Source: Arcicella sp.
GTDB taxonomy: Bacteria; Bacteroidota; Bacteroidia; Cytophagales; Spirosomataceae
Length of the DNA: 43,957 nt
Direction of reading: 5' to 3'
NCBI GenBank assembly: GCA_025354645.1
Contig: JANXML010000284.1
Coordinates: 1-43,957 of the forward strand
Below the pieces are notes generated by a model. The model was not told where the DNA came from, ran no database searches, and saw only the letters and a program-made list of their open reading frames with translations. Of the stretch, positions 25,923 to 35,634 are shown one piece after another (position 1 is the stretch's first letter; each line of letters opens with the position of its first letter). A program made the translations under genes and the position numbers.

Positions 25923-28900
25923 TTAGAAACCTACGTTCAAGCCAACCAATAACGTTCTTGAAACAGGCATATAACCCCCATCAAAACTTAAAGTATTGTT
26001 TGAATTTGTTTGAATCTCAGGATTTAAGCCTGTGTATTTCGTGAAAGTTGCCAAATTTTGAACTTGCACATACGCTTGAACATTAGCAAAACCAATTGTA
26101 TTTGCCAATTTTGAAGGCATTGTGTAAGTTAATTGCACGTTCTTGATTCTGAAATAGGAACCTTTTTCAATGAAATAACTCGAAGGACGGCTACTAACTT
26201 GGTCGTTAGCATCCATAATTGGCACAGTACCGCCTTTATTGGTTGGTTGCCAAGCTTCATATAAAGCACGTTTAGAACGATTTCCTTGAAAAGTATTGAA
26301 ATCGGAGAAGTAACGAGTATAATTGAAAACATCATTTCCAACCGTTCCAGTAGCAAAAATATTCAAATCAAAAGCCTTATATCCAACGCTAAAAGCTAAA
26401 CCATAATTGAAATCTGGGTGAGGATTTCCGATAATGGTACGATCATCATCATTGATTTTACCATCGCCGTTAATATCCGCCATTTTAAATTTTCCCGCTT
26501 TATTGTAACCATCTGCATAGGGAGCCCATGCTTTTGCTTCTTCGTCAGATTGGAAAATACCTAAAACTTTATAACCGTAGAAAGAAGAAATTGGTAAACC
26601 TGCTTGCGTTAAAGTAACCGCAGGAACCCTCGAGCCATATCCAAAAAACTTAGTATTTGAACTTTCATCTAATTTATCTACAACGTTTTTGTAGGTTCCG
26701 TAATTTGCTCCTGCACTGTAACGAATTCCACTTGCCGTTGAATTACGATAATTGATACCAATATCCAAACCCGAATTTGTCATTGCCCCAACGTTAAAAG
26801 CAGCAGGATTAGCATCACCAGCCGTAAATGTATTAGGAATTGTGAATAACATATCCGTTGTTTTACGATTCCAAACGTCAATTTCAATGGCTAATTTACT
26901 CTTAAACAAAGAGGCATCTATCCCAAAGTTGGTTGAAGTGGTTGTTTCCCATTTCGCTTTTGGATTTCCGTAGGCTTGTGTGTCATATCCGATTCTTGGA
27001 CTACCTGCGGAGCCATCAATTGGATAACCAGCATGGAAAATATCCGCACGGTAGGTTGTATAAGCATTATAATCACCAATTTTTTGATTACCCGTTTGCC
27101 CATATCCAAAACGTAATTTTAAATCATCAACGGCAGGAAGTTCATTTTTAATAAACTTCTCTTCCGAAATCCTCCAACCTAAACTGAATGCAGGGAAAAT
27201 GGCGTTACGGGAGGCTTGCACGAAACGAGAAGATTGGTCGTTACGAAGAATGGCTTGAAATAAATACTTATCATTATACGCATAATTCAACTTTCCAAAT
27301 TGAGAATACAAGGTATAATCACTGAAAACACCCCCACCGTTTGAAGCCTTAGTTGCATCTCCTAAGTCAAGATAACTAATAATTGGATTCGTTTCAAAAG
27401 CGTAACCACTTCTACTTGCATTAAAACCTTCTCCATATTCTTTAATGCTTTCTATACCCACATAAGCATCAAACTTGTGAACCTTATTGAAAGTTTTTGA
27501 ATAAGAAAGGGTATTTGTCCAAGTCCAAGCAAAGAAATAAGCATTTGTTGAAGTTGATCCATTATTAAAACTACCTTCAATGTATTCTGGATTGGCACGA
27601 TTAATATAACGTCCTCTATTGGTGCTAATATCAACCCCTAAACTTGTTTTTACTTTCAAGTCTGGAATGATGTCATACTCAGCGTACACATTACCGAAAG
27701 CACGAATCCGATAATTGAAATTATCTGCCTGACGTGCAAGTGTTGCGTAAGGATTTGAATTATTTCCTAAGTTTGCTCCACGACTACCCGCAAAATTTCC
27801 TGCAATGTCATACACTGGAAGCAAAGGATGATGCTTATACGAGCCAGAAACGGCATTTTGTTCTTCGTTATTAGTGAAACCTCCTTTACGATTGTCCAAA
27901 GAAGCTGAGAAGTTTTCACCGATGTGAAGTCGTTTTTTCAAAGCCGTAAATTGTGTATTTGCACGAAGCGTATAACGTTCATACCCAATAAATTTAACTA
28001 CTGATTCTTGGTTAAAATAACCCAAAGAAAGAGCAAAACGACCATTTTCAACGCCACCAGTTGCTGTCACTTGAAAGTTTCTGATGGGTGCAGTTTGCGT
28101 TAATTCTTTCCACCAGTTCGTATCAGCTGCCTTTGTTATGGCGTAAATATTTCCTGGGGTTAAAGAATATAATTTTGGATCAACCGCTGCGGTTCCTTCT
28201 TTTCCTGCACTCGGAAAAACGTAGTCAGGAATACTTACTTCACCATTTGTTCCGAAAGTATATTGTCCATGTGAAGGCGTTTTGCCTGCATATTTATCCG
28301 CTAAATACAAATACTGACCTAATTCTTTGGCATTTAAAGCCTGCACGTTTTCAGAAGTAGTTTGCGAACCTTGATACGTTGAAAAATTTACTTTGATTTC
28401 ACCAGGTTTGCCTTGCTTGGTTGTGATAATAACAACCCCATTGGCAGCCCTTGAACCATAGATTGATGCTGATGAAGCGTCTTTCAGAATTTGGATTGTC
28501 TCAATATCCATAGGGTTTAAGTTTCCTTGACTTTCGGTTGGCACGCCGTCAATTACATAAAGTGGGTCGTTGTTTCCAATTGTTCCAAAACCACGAATCC
28601 TGATGGTTGCTTCACCACCTGGCGTTGCATCGTTCACCACACTCAAACCCGAAGCACGTCCTTGCAATTGTTGTGCAAAAGTGGTGGCAGGAATAGATTG
28701 AAGGTCTTTTGCTTGAATGGTGGCAACCGCACCCGTGATGTCACGCTTGGATTGCGTACCATAACCCGTCACGATTACTTCGGATAAATTGGCTACGTCT
28801 TCCGATAAAGTAAGGGCTACATTGGATTGGCTCCCTACTTTTATTTCTTGAGATATAAAGCCCACGGATGAAATTTGCAAAATGGCGTTATCATCTTTAA

Positions 28901-29096
28901 CATTCACCGAAAATTCACCGTTGGCATTGGTGGTTGTTCCAGTGGTACTCCCTTTAATAATAACTGATGCCCCAGGAATACCCTGTCCGCCTCTTTCAGC
29001 AACCTTTCCTGATACTTTTCTATTTTGAGCAAATGTACTAAAACTCAAAAAGGCAAGTAGCAGAAACATACTTTGTCGTAAATGTTTGTTTTTCAT
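25923..29096 (-). CDS. SusC/RagA-family TonB-dependent outer-membrane transporter (pair 2)
   Basis: A 1057-residue SusC-type transporter. The frame is open to 29210, but the signal peptide MKNKHLRQSMFLLLAFLSFS (cleavage near TFAQ) starts at ATG 29094-29096, which I use. A carboxypeptidase-regulatory-like domain follows (NRKVSGKVAERGGQGIPGAS, about residues 25-105), then the TonB box region LSEVIVTGY, the plug (GAVATIQAKDLQSIPATTF, IRIRGFGTIGNNDPLYVIDG, DASSASIYGSRAANGVVIIT), and a barrel ending LLVGLNVGF. It is clearly related to the pair-1 SusC but diverged throughout, so the duplication is not recent. It is the first gene of the minus-strand susC-susD operon; no exact TAnnTTTG box was found upstream. 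Confidence 0.95.
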   Translation of the reverse strand: MKNKHLRQSMFLLLAFLSFSTFAQNRKVSGKVAERGGQGIPGASVIIKGSTTGTTTNANGEFSVNVKDDNAILQISSVGFISQEIKVGSQSNVALTLSEDVANLSEVIVTGYGTQSKRDITGAVATIQAKDLQSIPATTFAQQLQGRASGLSVVNDATPGGEATIRIRGFGTIGNNDPLYVIDGVPTESQGNLNPMDIETIQILKDASSASIYGSRAANGVVIITTKQGKPGEIKVNFSTYQGSQTTSENVQALNAKELGQYLYLADKYAGKTPSHGQYTFGTNGEVSIPDYVFPSAGKEGTAAVDPKLYSLTPGNIYAITKAADTNWWKELTQTAPIRNFQVTATGGVENGRFALSLGYFNQESVVKFIGYERYTLRANTQFTALKKRLHIGENFSASLDNRKGGFTNNEEQNAVSGSYKHHPLLPVYDIAGNFAGSRGANLGNNSNPYATLARQADNFNYRIRAFGNVYAEYDIIPDLKVKTSLGVDISTNRGRYINRANPEYIEGSFNNGSTSTNAYFFAWTWTNTLSYSKTFNKVHKFDAYVGIESIKEYGEGFNASRSGYAFETNPIISYLDLGDATKASNGGGVFSDYTLYSQFGKLNYAYNDKYLFQAILRNDQSSRFVQASRNAIFPAFSLGWRISEEKFIKNELPAVDDLKLRFGYGQTGNQKIGDYNAYTTYRADIFHAGYPIDGSAGSPRIGYDTQAYGNPKAKWETTTSTNFGIDASLFKSKLAIEIDVWNRKTTDMLFTIPNTFTAGDANPAAFNVGAMTNSGLDIGINYRNSTASGIRYSAGANYGTYKNVVDKLDESSNTKFFGYGSRVPAVTLTQAGLPISSFYGYKVLGIFQSDEEAKAWAPYADGYNKAGKFKMADINGDGKINDDDRTIIGNPHPDFNYGLAFSVGYKAFDLNIFATGTVGNDVFNYTRYFSDFNTFQGNRSKRALYEAWQPTNKGGTVPIMDANDQVSSRPSSYFIEKGSYFRIKNVQLTYTMPSKLANTIGFANVQAYVQVQNLATFTKYTGLNPEIQTNSNNTLSFDGGYMPVSRTLLVGLNVGF

Positions 29097-29834
29097 AAAA
29101 TTTGTGTTTTGGATTGAAAAATGTAAAAAATTGGTAAAATCGTTTAAGGAAGTTTTCAAATACAAATCAAGTTGAAAATTATTCTCTTTTAAGTTTGAGA
29201 ACCTTGGCAAGTACTTGAAAAGCTACCGAGTATTCTGAACATTACGGAATACCTCCTTAATTATTAAAAAATGATGATGACAATAGCTTAATTATAATAT
29301 GCGGAAGCGAATCGAGTAAAAAATTTAGAGGAAATTAAAAAGGTTTGTTGTGATAAAATGTAATTCATAATATGAGTTTTAATCTTTTGAGTTTTATTTT
29401 AAAGTATAAATTTTAATCAATTTAATCTTAAAATATTTATAACAAATTTATGATTATATATTTTTGAACATTATTCAATTCGTATCATTATTTCAACAAA
29501 ATGTTTCAATATTGGGTGATTGTATGGCACTTGCACTTTAAATTAAAATCAAAAATAATAGGATTAAAAATTCAGATTTATTTTCGTACTCTTAAAAATA
29601 TAAACTTCAAATTTATGTAGAATTAAAAAATATTTTCTACTTCTGAATTGTAAAAAATGTTGAAGATTCATACAATTGACTGTTAGACAGCAGTATATAT
29701 GAATTAATCCTTTGAAAAGCCAATAAGAAAGTATTATTTTAGAATATGGTTTATTTAATTTACTTAGCTTATTTTGAAATCTAAGCATTTGATTTTATAA
29801 ATAAATTTCTCTAAATAATTAAACGCTGAATGAT
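29097..29834. other. 738-bp divergent intergenic region, susC (pair 2) / response regulator
   Basis: Very AT-rich; I see no supportable gene. A 6-bp inverted repeat gtattc/gaatac lies at 29230-29252, about 135 bp before the susC start, and could be a regulator site. A TATTTTTG (29459-29466) resembles a plus-strand -7 box but is about 370 bp from the response-regulator start and has no -33 partner. No sensor kinase or periplasmic sensor fragment is present, although the downstream regulator looks like the C-terminal part of a hybrid two-component protein. Confidence 0.6.
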
Positions 29835-30602
29835 ATGCTACCAACTATACTTATCGTTGACGATAATGAAGAAATTCTGGAATTTTTGGGAAAAATATTA
29901 AACATAAAATATACTATTCTCAAAGCCAAAAATGGAAATGAGGCACTAATAATGTTGAATAAACAAGCCGTACAATTAATCGTTAGTGATATTATGATGC
30001 CAGTGATGAACGGATTTGAATTGTGCAAAATAATTAAGACTAATGTTGCGTATTCACACATTCCATTGATACTTTTGACCGCTAAAAGTGATATTCAATC
30101 CAAAATTAATGGTCTTGAATTGGGTGCTGATGCCTACATTGAAAAGCCTTTTTCAAAAGAATATCTCCAAGCACAGATTGAAAGTTTAATTAATAATCGA
30201 AATATAATTCGTGAATATTTTGCGAGTTCACCCTTAGTCAATATTAAAAATATAGCACACACTAAAGCAGATGAGTCATTTTTAGAAAATTTGCATGACA
30301 CCATCAACAGAAATATTGAAGATACAGAATTGGATGTTGAAAAGTTGGCTCAAATTATGAACATGAGCCGCATAACGCTATACCGAAAAATTAAGGCAAT
30401 ATCCGTTTTCACTCCCATAGAATTAATCAATAATATTCGTTTAAAAAAGGGGGCTGAACTACTGGCGAAGGGTAATCATAAAATTTTTGAAGTGTCATAC
30501 ATGGTTGGGTTTAGTTCTCAAAGTAACTTTACTCGAAATTTCCAAAAGCAATTTAATATTACGCCATCCGAATACATGCACGCTAAACAATTTACCGCAT
30601 AA
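29835..30602 (+). CDS. Response regulator: receiver domain plus AraC-type DNA-binding domain
   Basis: A 255-residue cytoplasmic transcription factor. The receiver (about residues 1-120) has acidic DD at residues 9-10, the phospho-acceptor Asp52 in VSDIMMP, Thr82 in LLTAKS and Lys104 in YIEKPF. The C-terminal AraC/XylS domain (about 155-250) carries ELDVEKLAQIMNMSRITLYRKIKAI and the second HTH IFEVSYMVGFSSQSNFTRNFQKQF followed by TPSEYM. This domain order equals the tail of hybrid two-component systems (HTCS) that control polysaccharide utilisation loci, but no kinase or sensor is encoded with it, so the phosphate donor must lie elsewhere. It is positioned to regulate the neighbouring susCD genes and/or the downstream lipoprotein-transporter-fucosidase genes (inference). 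Confidence 0.92.
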   Translation: MLPTILIVDDNEEILEFLGKILNIKYTILKAKNGNEALIMLNKQAVQLIVSDIMMPVMNGFELCKIIKTNVAYSHIPLILLTAKSDIQSKINGLELGADAYIEKPFSKEYLQAQIESLINNRNIIREYFASSPLVNIKNIAHTKADESFLENLHDTINRNIEDTELDVEKLAQIMNMSRITLYRKIKAISVFTPIELINNIRLKKGAELLAKGNHKIFEVSYMVGFSSQSNFTRNFQKQFNITPSEYMHAKQFTA

Positions 30603-30687
30603 ACCACATAGAATTTACATAAAATCATGCTAAATTTATCGTTTATTTCCATGAAGAAACTAACCTGATTTTGTAAATCAATGTCTT

Positions 30688-33600
30688 ATGACTGCTAAAT
30701 ATTTCCCCTTTTTATTATTAATATCTGCCTTCTTTTTATCGTCGTGTGAAAGCGATACAGTTTTCACAAAGCTACCTGCCGAAGAAACAAACATTACTTT
30801 TTCAAACAGAATTACGGAATTAGACACCATGAATGTGCTTACGTTTGAATACGTAAACAATGGTGGAGGTGTGGCTTTGGGCGATTTTAATAATGACAAA
30901 TTAGTGGATGTTTATTTTACTGGTAATCAAGTAGATAACAAATTATATCTTAATAAAGGGAACTTTCAATTCACGGATATTTCAAAAAAAGCGAATGTTG
31001 AAGCAAAAGGAAAATGGTGTTCTGGAGTTGCAGTGGTGGATATTAATAATGATAAATTATTGGATATTTATGTGAGTGCCACGGTTAAAAAAGTGGCTTC
31101 GGAGCGTGCAAACCTGCTTTATGTTAATCAAGGTGTTGGAAAAGATGGTGTGCCAATTTTTAAAGAAATGGCTCAAGCGTATGGCGTTGCTGATACTACG
31201 CACACAACAAATTCTGTATTTTTTGATTATGATAACGACGGCGATTTAGACCTTTATGTGCTGGTGAATGAGATGGACGATAATCGTTTTCCCAATAAAT
31301 ATCACGATAAAATTGTGGACGGTTCTTCAAAACGAACGGATAGATTATACAGAAATGACTTCTCGAAAACGCTCAATCATCCTGTGTTTACGAACGTAAG
31401 CAAAGAAGCTGGAATTTTGATTGAAGGGTATGGTTTAGGGGTAAATATTACGGACATAAATCGAGATGGTTGGAAAGATATTTACGTAACGAACGATTAT
31501 CTGACGAATGATTTGATGTATATCAATAACCATGACGGCACATTTACCGACCAAGCAGGTAGTTATTTTAAACACACTTCCTATTCTGCCATGGGCAATG
31601 AAGTAGAAGATTTGAATAATGATGGTCTGGTGGATATTTTGGCAGTTGATATGATGCCAGCCGATAATTATCGCAAGAAAATGATGACTTCTGCGAATAA
31701 TTATTTGGGCTATCAAAACAATGAACAATATCATTATTATTACCAGTATCCACGCAATACTTTACAGGTAAATCAAGGCGTGAATCCAAAGACTGGCAAC
31801 CCTGTTTTTGGTGAAATGGGTTTGTTGGCGGGCATTGCTGAAACCGATTGGAGTTGGACTCCGATGGTTACAGATTTTGATAATGACGGGTTCAGAGATA
31901 TTATTATTACCAATGGTTTTCCCAGAGATATTACCGACCAGGATTTCATGGTATATAACTCAGAAGTAAGAAATTTGATGAGTCCAATCAACATTTTGGA
32001 TTCAATTCCATCGGTAAAAATTTCAAATTATGCTTTCAAAAATATGGGAGGATTACAATTTGAAAACGTGACGAAAGACTGGGGAATGGACACGCCAAGT
32101 TTTTCAAATGGTGCCGCTTATGCAGACTTGGATAATGATGGAGATTTGGATTATATTGTGAATAACATCAACGATTCAGCCTCGGTTTATCGTAATAATT
32201 CTATTCAATTAAAGCCTGAAGAAAGCAATTATTTACGCATAAAATTGAACGGTTTGAAGGATAATATTAATGGAATTGGAGCATTCATCGAGATTACATA
32301 CAACAAAGAAGAGCATCAAATTTATGAAAATACGCCTTACCGTGGTTATCTTTCAACGATTGAAAATATTGCTCATTTTGGCGTAGGGAAAAATAAGAAA
32401 ATTGATGAAGTAAAAATAACTTGGCAAAGTGGAAAGAGTCAAATTTTAAAAGACATTTCAGCAAATCAAGTGCTAATAATTGATGAAAGGCTGGCAGTAA
32501 GTAGTAATCAATCACCAGTAAAGACTAAAAATTATACAGTTTTTAAAGACATAAGCGATTCATTATCAATTGGTTATGTCCATAAAGAAGTGGATGCCAT
32601 TGATTTTAATGTACAGAAATTATTACCTCATAAACTTTCTCAATTTGGTCCTTCAATCGCCGTTGGTGATGTGAATGGCGACGGTCTGGAAGACGTTTTT
32701 ATGGGTGGTTCAGCCATGTATAAAGGCACATTTTTACTGCAAAACAAGTCAGGAAAATTCACAAAATCAGACTTGATTCTGGGAGAAACCGATGCCACAA
32801 AATTAGCCGAAGACATGGGGGTTTTGCTTTTTGATGCTGACCTTGATGGTGACCTTGATTTATACGTAGTAGGAGGGAGTAACGAACTTCCAAAAGAATC
32901 GCTCGAATATCAAGATCGTTTTTATGAGAACGACGGAAAAGGACATTTTACCCAAAACAAAGCGGCATTACCCCAATTTTTGAAGAGTGGTTCATGCGTG
33001 AAAGCAACTGATTTTGACCATGATGGCGACTTGGATTTGTTCATAGGCGGAAGGGTAGAAGTGGCAGCTTATCCAAAACCTGTTTCGAGTTTTATCTTGC
33101 GGAATGATTCAAAAATTGGTCTGTCAAAATTCACGGACGTTACCCAAAAAATTGCTCCGAATTTAAAGAATATTGGCTTAGTGTGTGATGCACTTTGGAC
33201 GGATACTGACAACGACGGTTGGATGGATTTGATGCTTGCGGGCGAGTGGATGCCAATAACAATTTTGAAGAATAATAAAGGCAAATCTTTCGCTCCAAGT
33301 TCGGCAGAATCTTTGAGCAGTAAAGTCGGTTTTTGGAACAGTCTGACGGCAGGAGATTTTGATAATGATGGTGATATGGATTATATCGCAGGAAATTTGG
33401 GAACAAATACGCTCAATCAAGCATCCGATGAATACCCTGTGAGTGTGTATGCAAAAGACTTTAATGGAGACGGAAATTTTGATGCAATTCCAACCGTTTT
33501 TTATCGAGATAAAGAAGGAAAACGAATTGAAGTTACCTTTCATGGACGAGATGATTTATCGAAACAAATGAATACAATCCGTCGAAAATATGATAATTAT

Positions 33601-34242
33601 CAGAAATTTGCGAAGGCAGGAATTTATGATATTCTTTCAGCCGAAGAATTAAAAGATGCCCTTGTTTTGAAAGCTAATTATTTGAAAACCAGTTATATAG
33701 AAAATGTAGGTGAAGGAAAATTTAAAATATCTGCACTTCCAATTCAAGCACAAACTGCCCCAATAAATGGGATGTTAGTAGAAGATTTTGATGCCGACGG
33801 AGACTTGGATATATTGATGGTAGGTAATGATTTTGGGAATGAAGTTTCAGTAGGACGTTTAGATGCTTTTAATGGTTTATTATTGAAAGGAGATGGTAAA
33901 GGAAAATTCAAATCGGTTAATCTTTCTGAGAGTGCTTTCTGTGTTTCGGGCGATGCCAAAGGATTAGTGAGAGTGACTAATCCAACAGGAAAACCCGTAA
34001 TAATGGCAACTCAAAATCGGTCGGATTTAAAAAGCTTTGGGGGAATGAATCTCCTAACAACTAAACCCTTAAAAACCAATGATGCTGTTGTTATTGAGCA
34101 TCTAAAAAACGGGAAAACTCGTAGAATTGAAGTTGGTTACGGTACTTCTTTTTTATCACAATCTTCAAGAAGTATTTTGCTTTCACCAAATATTAAATCA
34201 ACAGAAGTGATTGATTATCAGGGAAATAAGAGAAAATTGTAA
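30688..34242 (+). CDS. VCBS/FG-GAP repeat lipoprotein with ASPIC/UnbV domain (CRTAC1-like)
   Basis: A 1184-residue exported lipoprotein (lipobox LSSC, Cys20). Many calcium-binding-type repeats of the FG-GAP/VCBS kind are visible: ALGDFNNDKLVDVYF, VVDINNDKLLDIYV, DYDNDGDLDLYV, VTDFDNDGFRDI, DLDNDGDLDYIV, VGDVNGDGLEDVF, DFDHDGDLDLFIGG, DTDNDGWMDLM. They probably fold as two beta-propellers. An ASPIC/UnbV domain (about residues 510-595: NYLRIKLNGLKDNINGIGAF to KKIDEVKITWQSGKS) lies between them. Such proteins are frequent in Bacteroidota glycan loci as surface binding proteins, but the ligand is unknown. The MFS gene follows after 36 bp, so the two are probably co-transcribed. Confidence 0.88.
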   Translation: MTAKYFPFLLLISAFFLSSCESDTVFTKLPAEETNITFSNRITELDTMNVLTFEYVNNGGGVALGDFNNDKLVDVYFTGNQVDNKLYLNKGNFQFTDISKKANVEAKGKWCSGVAVVDINNDKLLDIYVSATVKKVASERANLLYVNQGVGKDGVPIFKEMAQAYGVADTTHTTNSVFFDYDNDGDLDLYVLVNEMDDNRFPNKYHDKIVDGSSKRTDRLYRNDFSKTLNHPVFTNVSKEAGILIEGYGLGVNITDINRDGWKDIYVTNDYLTNDLMYINNHDGTFTDQAGSYFKHTSYSAMGNEVEDLNNDGLVDILAVDMMPADNYRKKMMTSANNYLGYQNNEQYHYYYQYPRNTLQVNQGVNPKTGNPVFGEMGLLAGIAETDWSWTPMVTDFDNDGFRDIIITNGFPRDITDQDFMVYNSEVRNLMSPINILDSIPSVKISNYAFKNMGGLQFENVTKDWGMDTPSFSNGAAYADLDNDGDLDYIVNNINDSASVYRNNSIQLKPEESNYLRIKLNGLKDNINGIGAFIEITYNKEEHQIYENTPYRGYLSTIENIAHFGVGKNKKIDEVKITWQSGKSQILKDISANQVLIIDERLAVSSNQSPVKTKNYTVFKDISDSLSIGYVHKEVDAIDFNVQKLLPHKLSQFGPSIAVGDVNGDGLEDVFMGGSAMYKGTFLLQNKSGKFTKSDLILGETDATKLAEDMGVLLFDADLDGDLDLYVVGGSNELPKESLEYQDRFYENDGKGHFTQNKAALPQFLKSGSCVKATDFDHDGDLDLFIGGRVEVAAYPKPVSSFILRNDSKIGLSKFTDVTQKIAPNLKNIGLVCDALWTDTDNDGWMDLMLAGEWMPITILKNNKGKSFAPSSAESLSSKVGFWNSLTAGDFDNDGDMDYIAGNLGTNTLNQASDEYPVSVYAKDFNGDGNFDAIPTVFYRDKEGKRIEVTFHGRDDLSKQMNTIRRKYDNYQKFAKAGIYDILSAEELKDALVLKANYLKTSYIENVGEGKFKISALPIQAQTAPINGMLVEDFDADGDLDILMVGNDFGNEVSVGRLDAFNGLLLKGDGKGKFKSVNLSESAFCVSGDAKGLVRVTNPTGKPVIMATQNRSDLKSFGGMNLLTTKPLKTNDAVVIEHLKNGKTRRIEVGYGTSFLSQSSRSILLSPNIKSTEVIDYQGNKRKL

Positions 34243-34278
34243 AAGGTTTTAATCATTATATCCCTATTTTCAAAAAGC

Positions 34279-35439
34279 ATGAAAAAAGTCTTACCCGTCA
34301 TCGTTATTTCTCAATTTTTCTGTACGTCCTTGTGGTTTGCGGGCAACGCTATTTTGCCCGATTTAGCCAAATATTTTCATCTCGAAAACGATAATCTTGC
34401 TCATTTTATCAGTGCCGTTCAGTTTGGGTTTATCACGGGTACGTTCTCATTTGCACTTTCGGGAATTGTGGATAGATTTGTGGCAACTCGCATCTTTTTT
34501 ATATGCTCTGTGTTGGCGGCATTTTGTAATATCAGCATCGTGATTTTAAATACTAATGAAACCATTTTATTGGTTTCACGCTTTCTGACAGGCTTTTTCT
34601 TAGCGGGTATTTATCCAGTAGGAATGAAAATTGCTTCCGATCATTACCAAAAAGGCTTAGGAAAATCGTTGGGATTATTGGTTGGAGCATTGGTGTTGGG
34701 AACGGCTTTTCCCCACTTTCTGAAAGGATTCAATACCAATTATTCATGGAAGTTTGTGCTTTATACCACATCCAGTCTTTCTATTTTGGGAGGATTAATG
34801 ATGATGTTTCTGGTGCCCAAAGGTGAGTTTTCAACGGTCGGCAAAAAGATTGATTTCAGGGCAATTACCGAAGGTTTCAGTATTAGAAATTTCAGAAAAC
34901 CCGCCTTAGGATATTTTGGACATATGTGGGAATTATATACCTTCTGGGCATTTTTACCTGCTTTAATTTTGAGGTATAAAACAAAACATAATTTACCCCA
35001 AATAAACGTTTCTCAGTGGTCATTTTTCATAATTGCTTCGGGTTCAGTGGCTTGCGTGATAAGTGGTTACCTTTCTCACTATTTTGGCACGAAAAAAGTG
35101 GCGGTTTCTGCTTTGTTTTTATCAACTTGCTGTTGTTTAACTTCTCCATTTTTTATCACGTATTCAAACGTATATGTACTGTTTTTCTTCCTACTTTTTT
35201 GGGGCATGGTCGTCATTGCAGATTCACCTTTATTCTCAACATTGGTGGCTCAAAATGCTCCTATTGAAAGTAAAGGCACTTTATTGACGATTACTAATTG
35301 CATTGGTTTTTCATTAACCATCGTTAGTATTCAATTATTTGGCAGACTCGTTGAAGTAGTCAATCATGAGTATTTATTCGTTTTTCTTTCTATTGGTTCT
35401 GTGCTTGGACTGATTGCGATGGTTGGGAGAAATAAATAA
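34279..35439 (+). CDS. Major facilitator superfamily transporter
   Basis: A 386-residue inner-membrane transporter with about 12 hydrophobic segments, starting PVIVISQFFCTSLWFAGNAI. The MFS loop between helices 2 and 3 reads GIVDRF (a weakened G-x-x-D-R motif), and the helix-4/5 region has LVSRFLTGFFLAGIYPVGMK. Helix 6 is followed by a hydrophilic middle loop (about residues 190-215). The substrate cannot be told from sequence; the position between a glycan-type lipoprotein and a fucosidase suggests import of a sugar or a fucosyl product (inference). It lies 36 bp after the VCBS gene. A double hairpin follows its stop. Confidence 0.85.
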   Translation: MKKVLPVIVISQFFCTSLWFAGNAILPDLAKYFHLENDNLAHFISAVQFGFITGTFSFALSGIVDRFVATRIFFICSVLAAFCNISIVILNTNETILLVSRFLTGFFLAGIYPVGMKIASDHYQKGLGKSLGLLVGALVLGTAFPHFLKGFNTNYSWKFVLYTTSSLSILGGLMMMFLVPKGEFSTVGKKIDFRAITEGFSIRNFRKPALGYFGHMWELYTFWAFLPALILRYKTKHNLPQINVSQWSFFIIASGSVACVISGYLSHYFGTKKVAVSALFLSTCCCLTSPFFITYSNVYVLFFFLLFWGMVVIADSPLFSTLVAQNAPIESKGTLLTITNCIGFSLTIVSIQLFGRLVEVVNHEYLFVFLSIGSVLGLIAMVGRNK

Positions 35440-35474
35440 TTTATGACTTAAAATATTGTTAATTGAATCCCTTT

Positions 35475-35556
35475 ACTTCCCGAAAGTTCTTTTTATTTTC
35501 GGGAAGTTCAATCTGAATTAACTTCCCGAAAGTAGAAAGAACTTTCGGGAAGTTCA
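35475..35556. repeat. Double palindrome: two consecutive hairpins of the same word
   Basis: Hairpin A: acttcccgaaa (35475-35485) with tttcgggaagt (35497-35507), loop 11 nt. Hairpin B: acttcccgaaagt (35521-35533) with actttcgggaagt (35541-35553), a perfect 13-bp stem with a 7-nt loop. The word occurs four times in alternating orientation, and the two hairpin units are themselves inverted copies of each other (spacer words ctttttatt and agtagaaagaa correspond). It lies between the MFS and fucosidase genes. No T-run ends it, so it looks more like an extragenic repeat pair than a simple terminator. Confidence 0.85.
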
Positions 35557-35634
35557 CCACTCAACAATTTTTGCAGATAAAACTAAAAGAAATTCACTCA
35601 ACAATATACTTAATTACTTAAATATCAACACTTT

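Noticed and set aside
18564-29096. The two susCD pairs as a composite transposon or recent inverted duplication
   Set aside because: No insertion sequences, terminal repeats or target duplications flank them, and the proteins are too diverged for a recent event.
33178-33543. Minus-strand ORF of 121 residues inside the VCBS gene
   Set aside because: Antisense to a full-length coding gene with clear repeat motifs; no family features.
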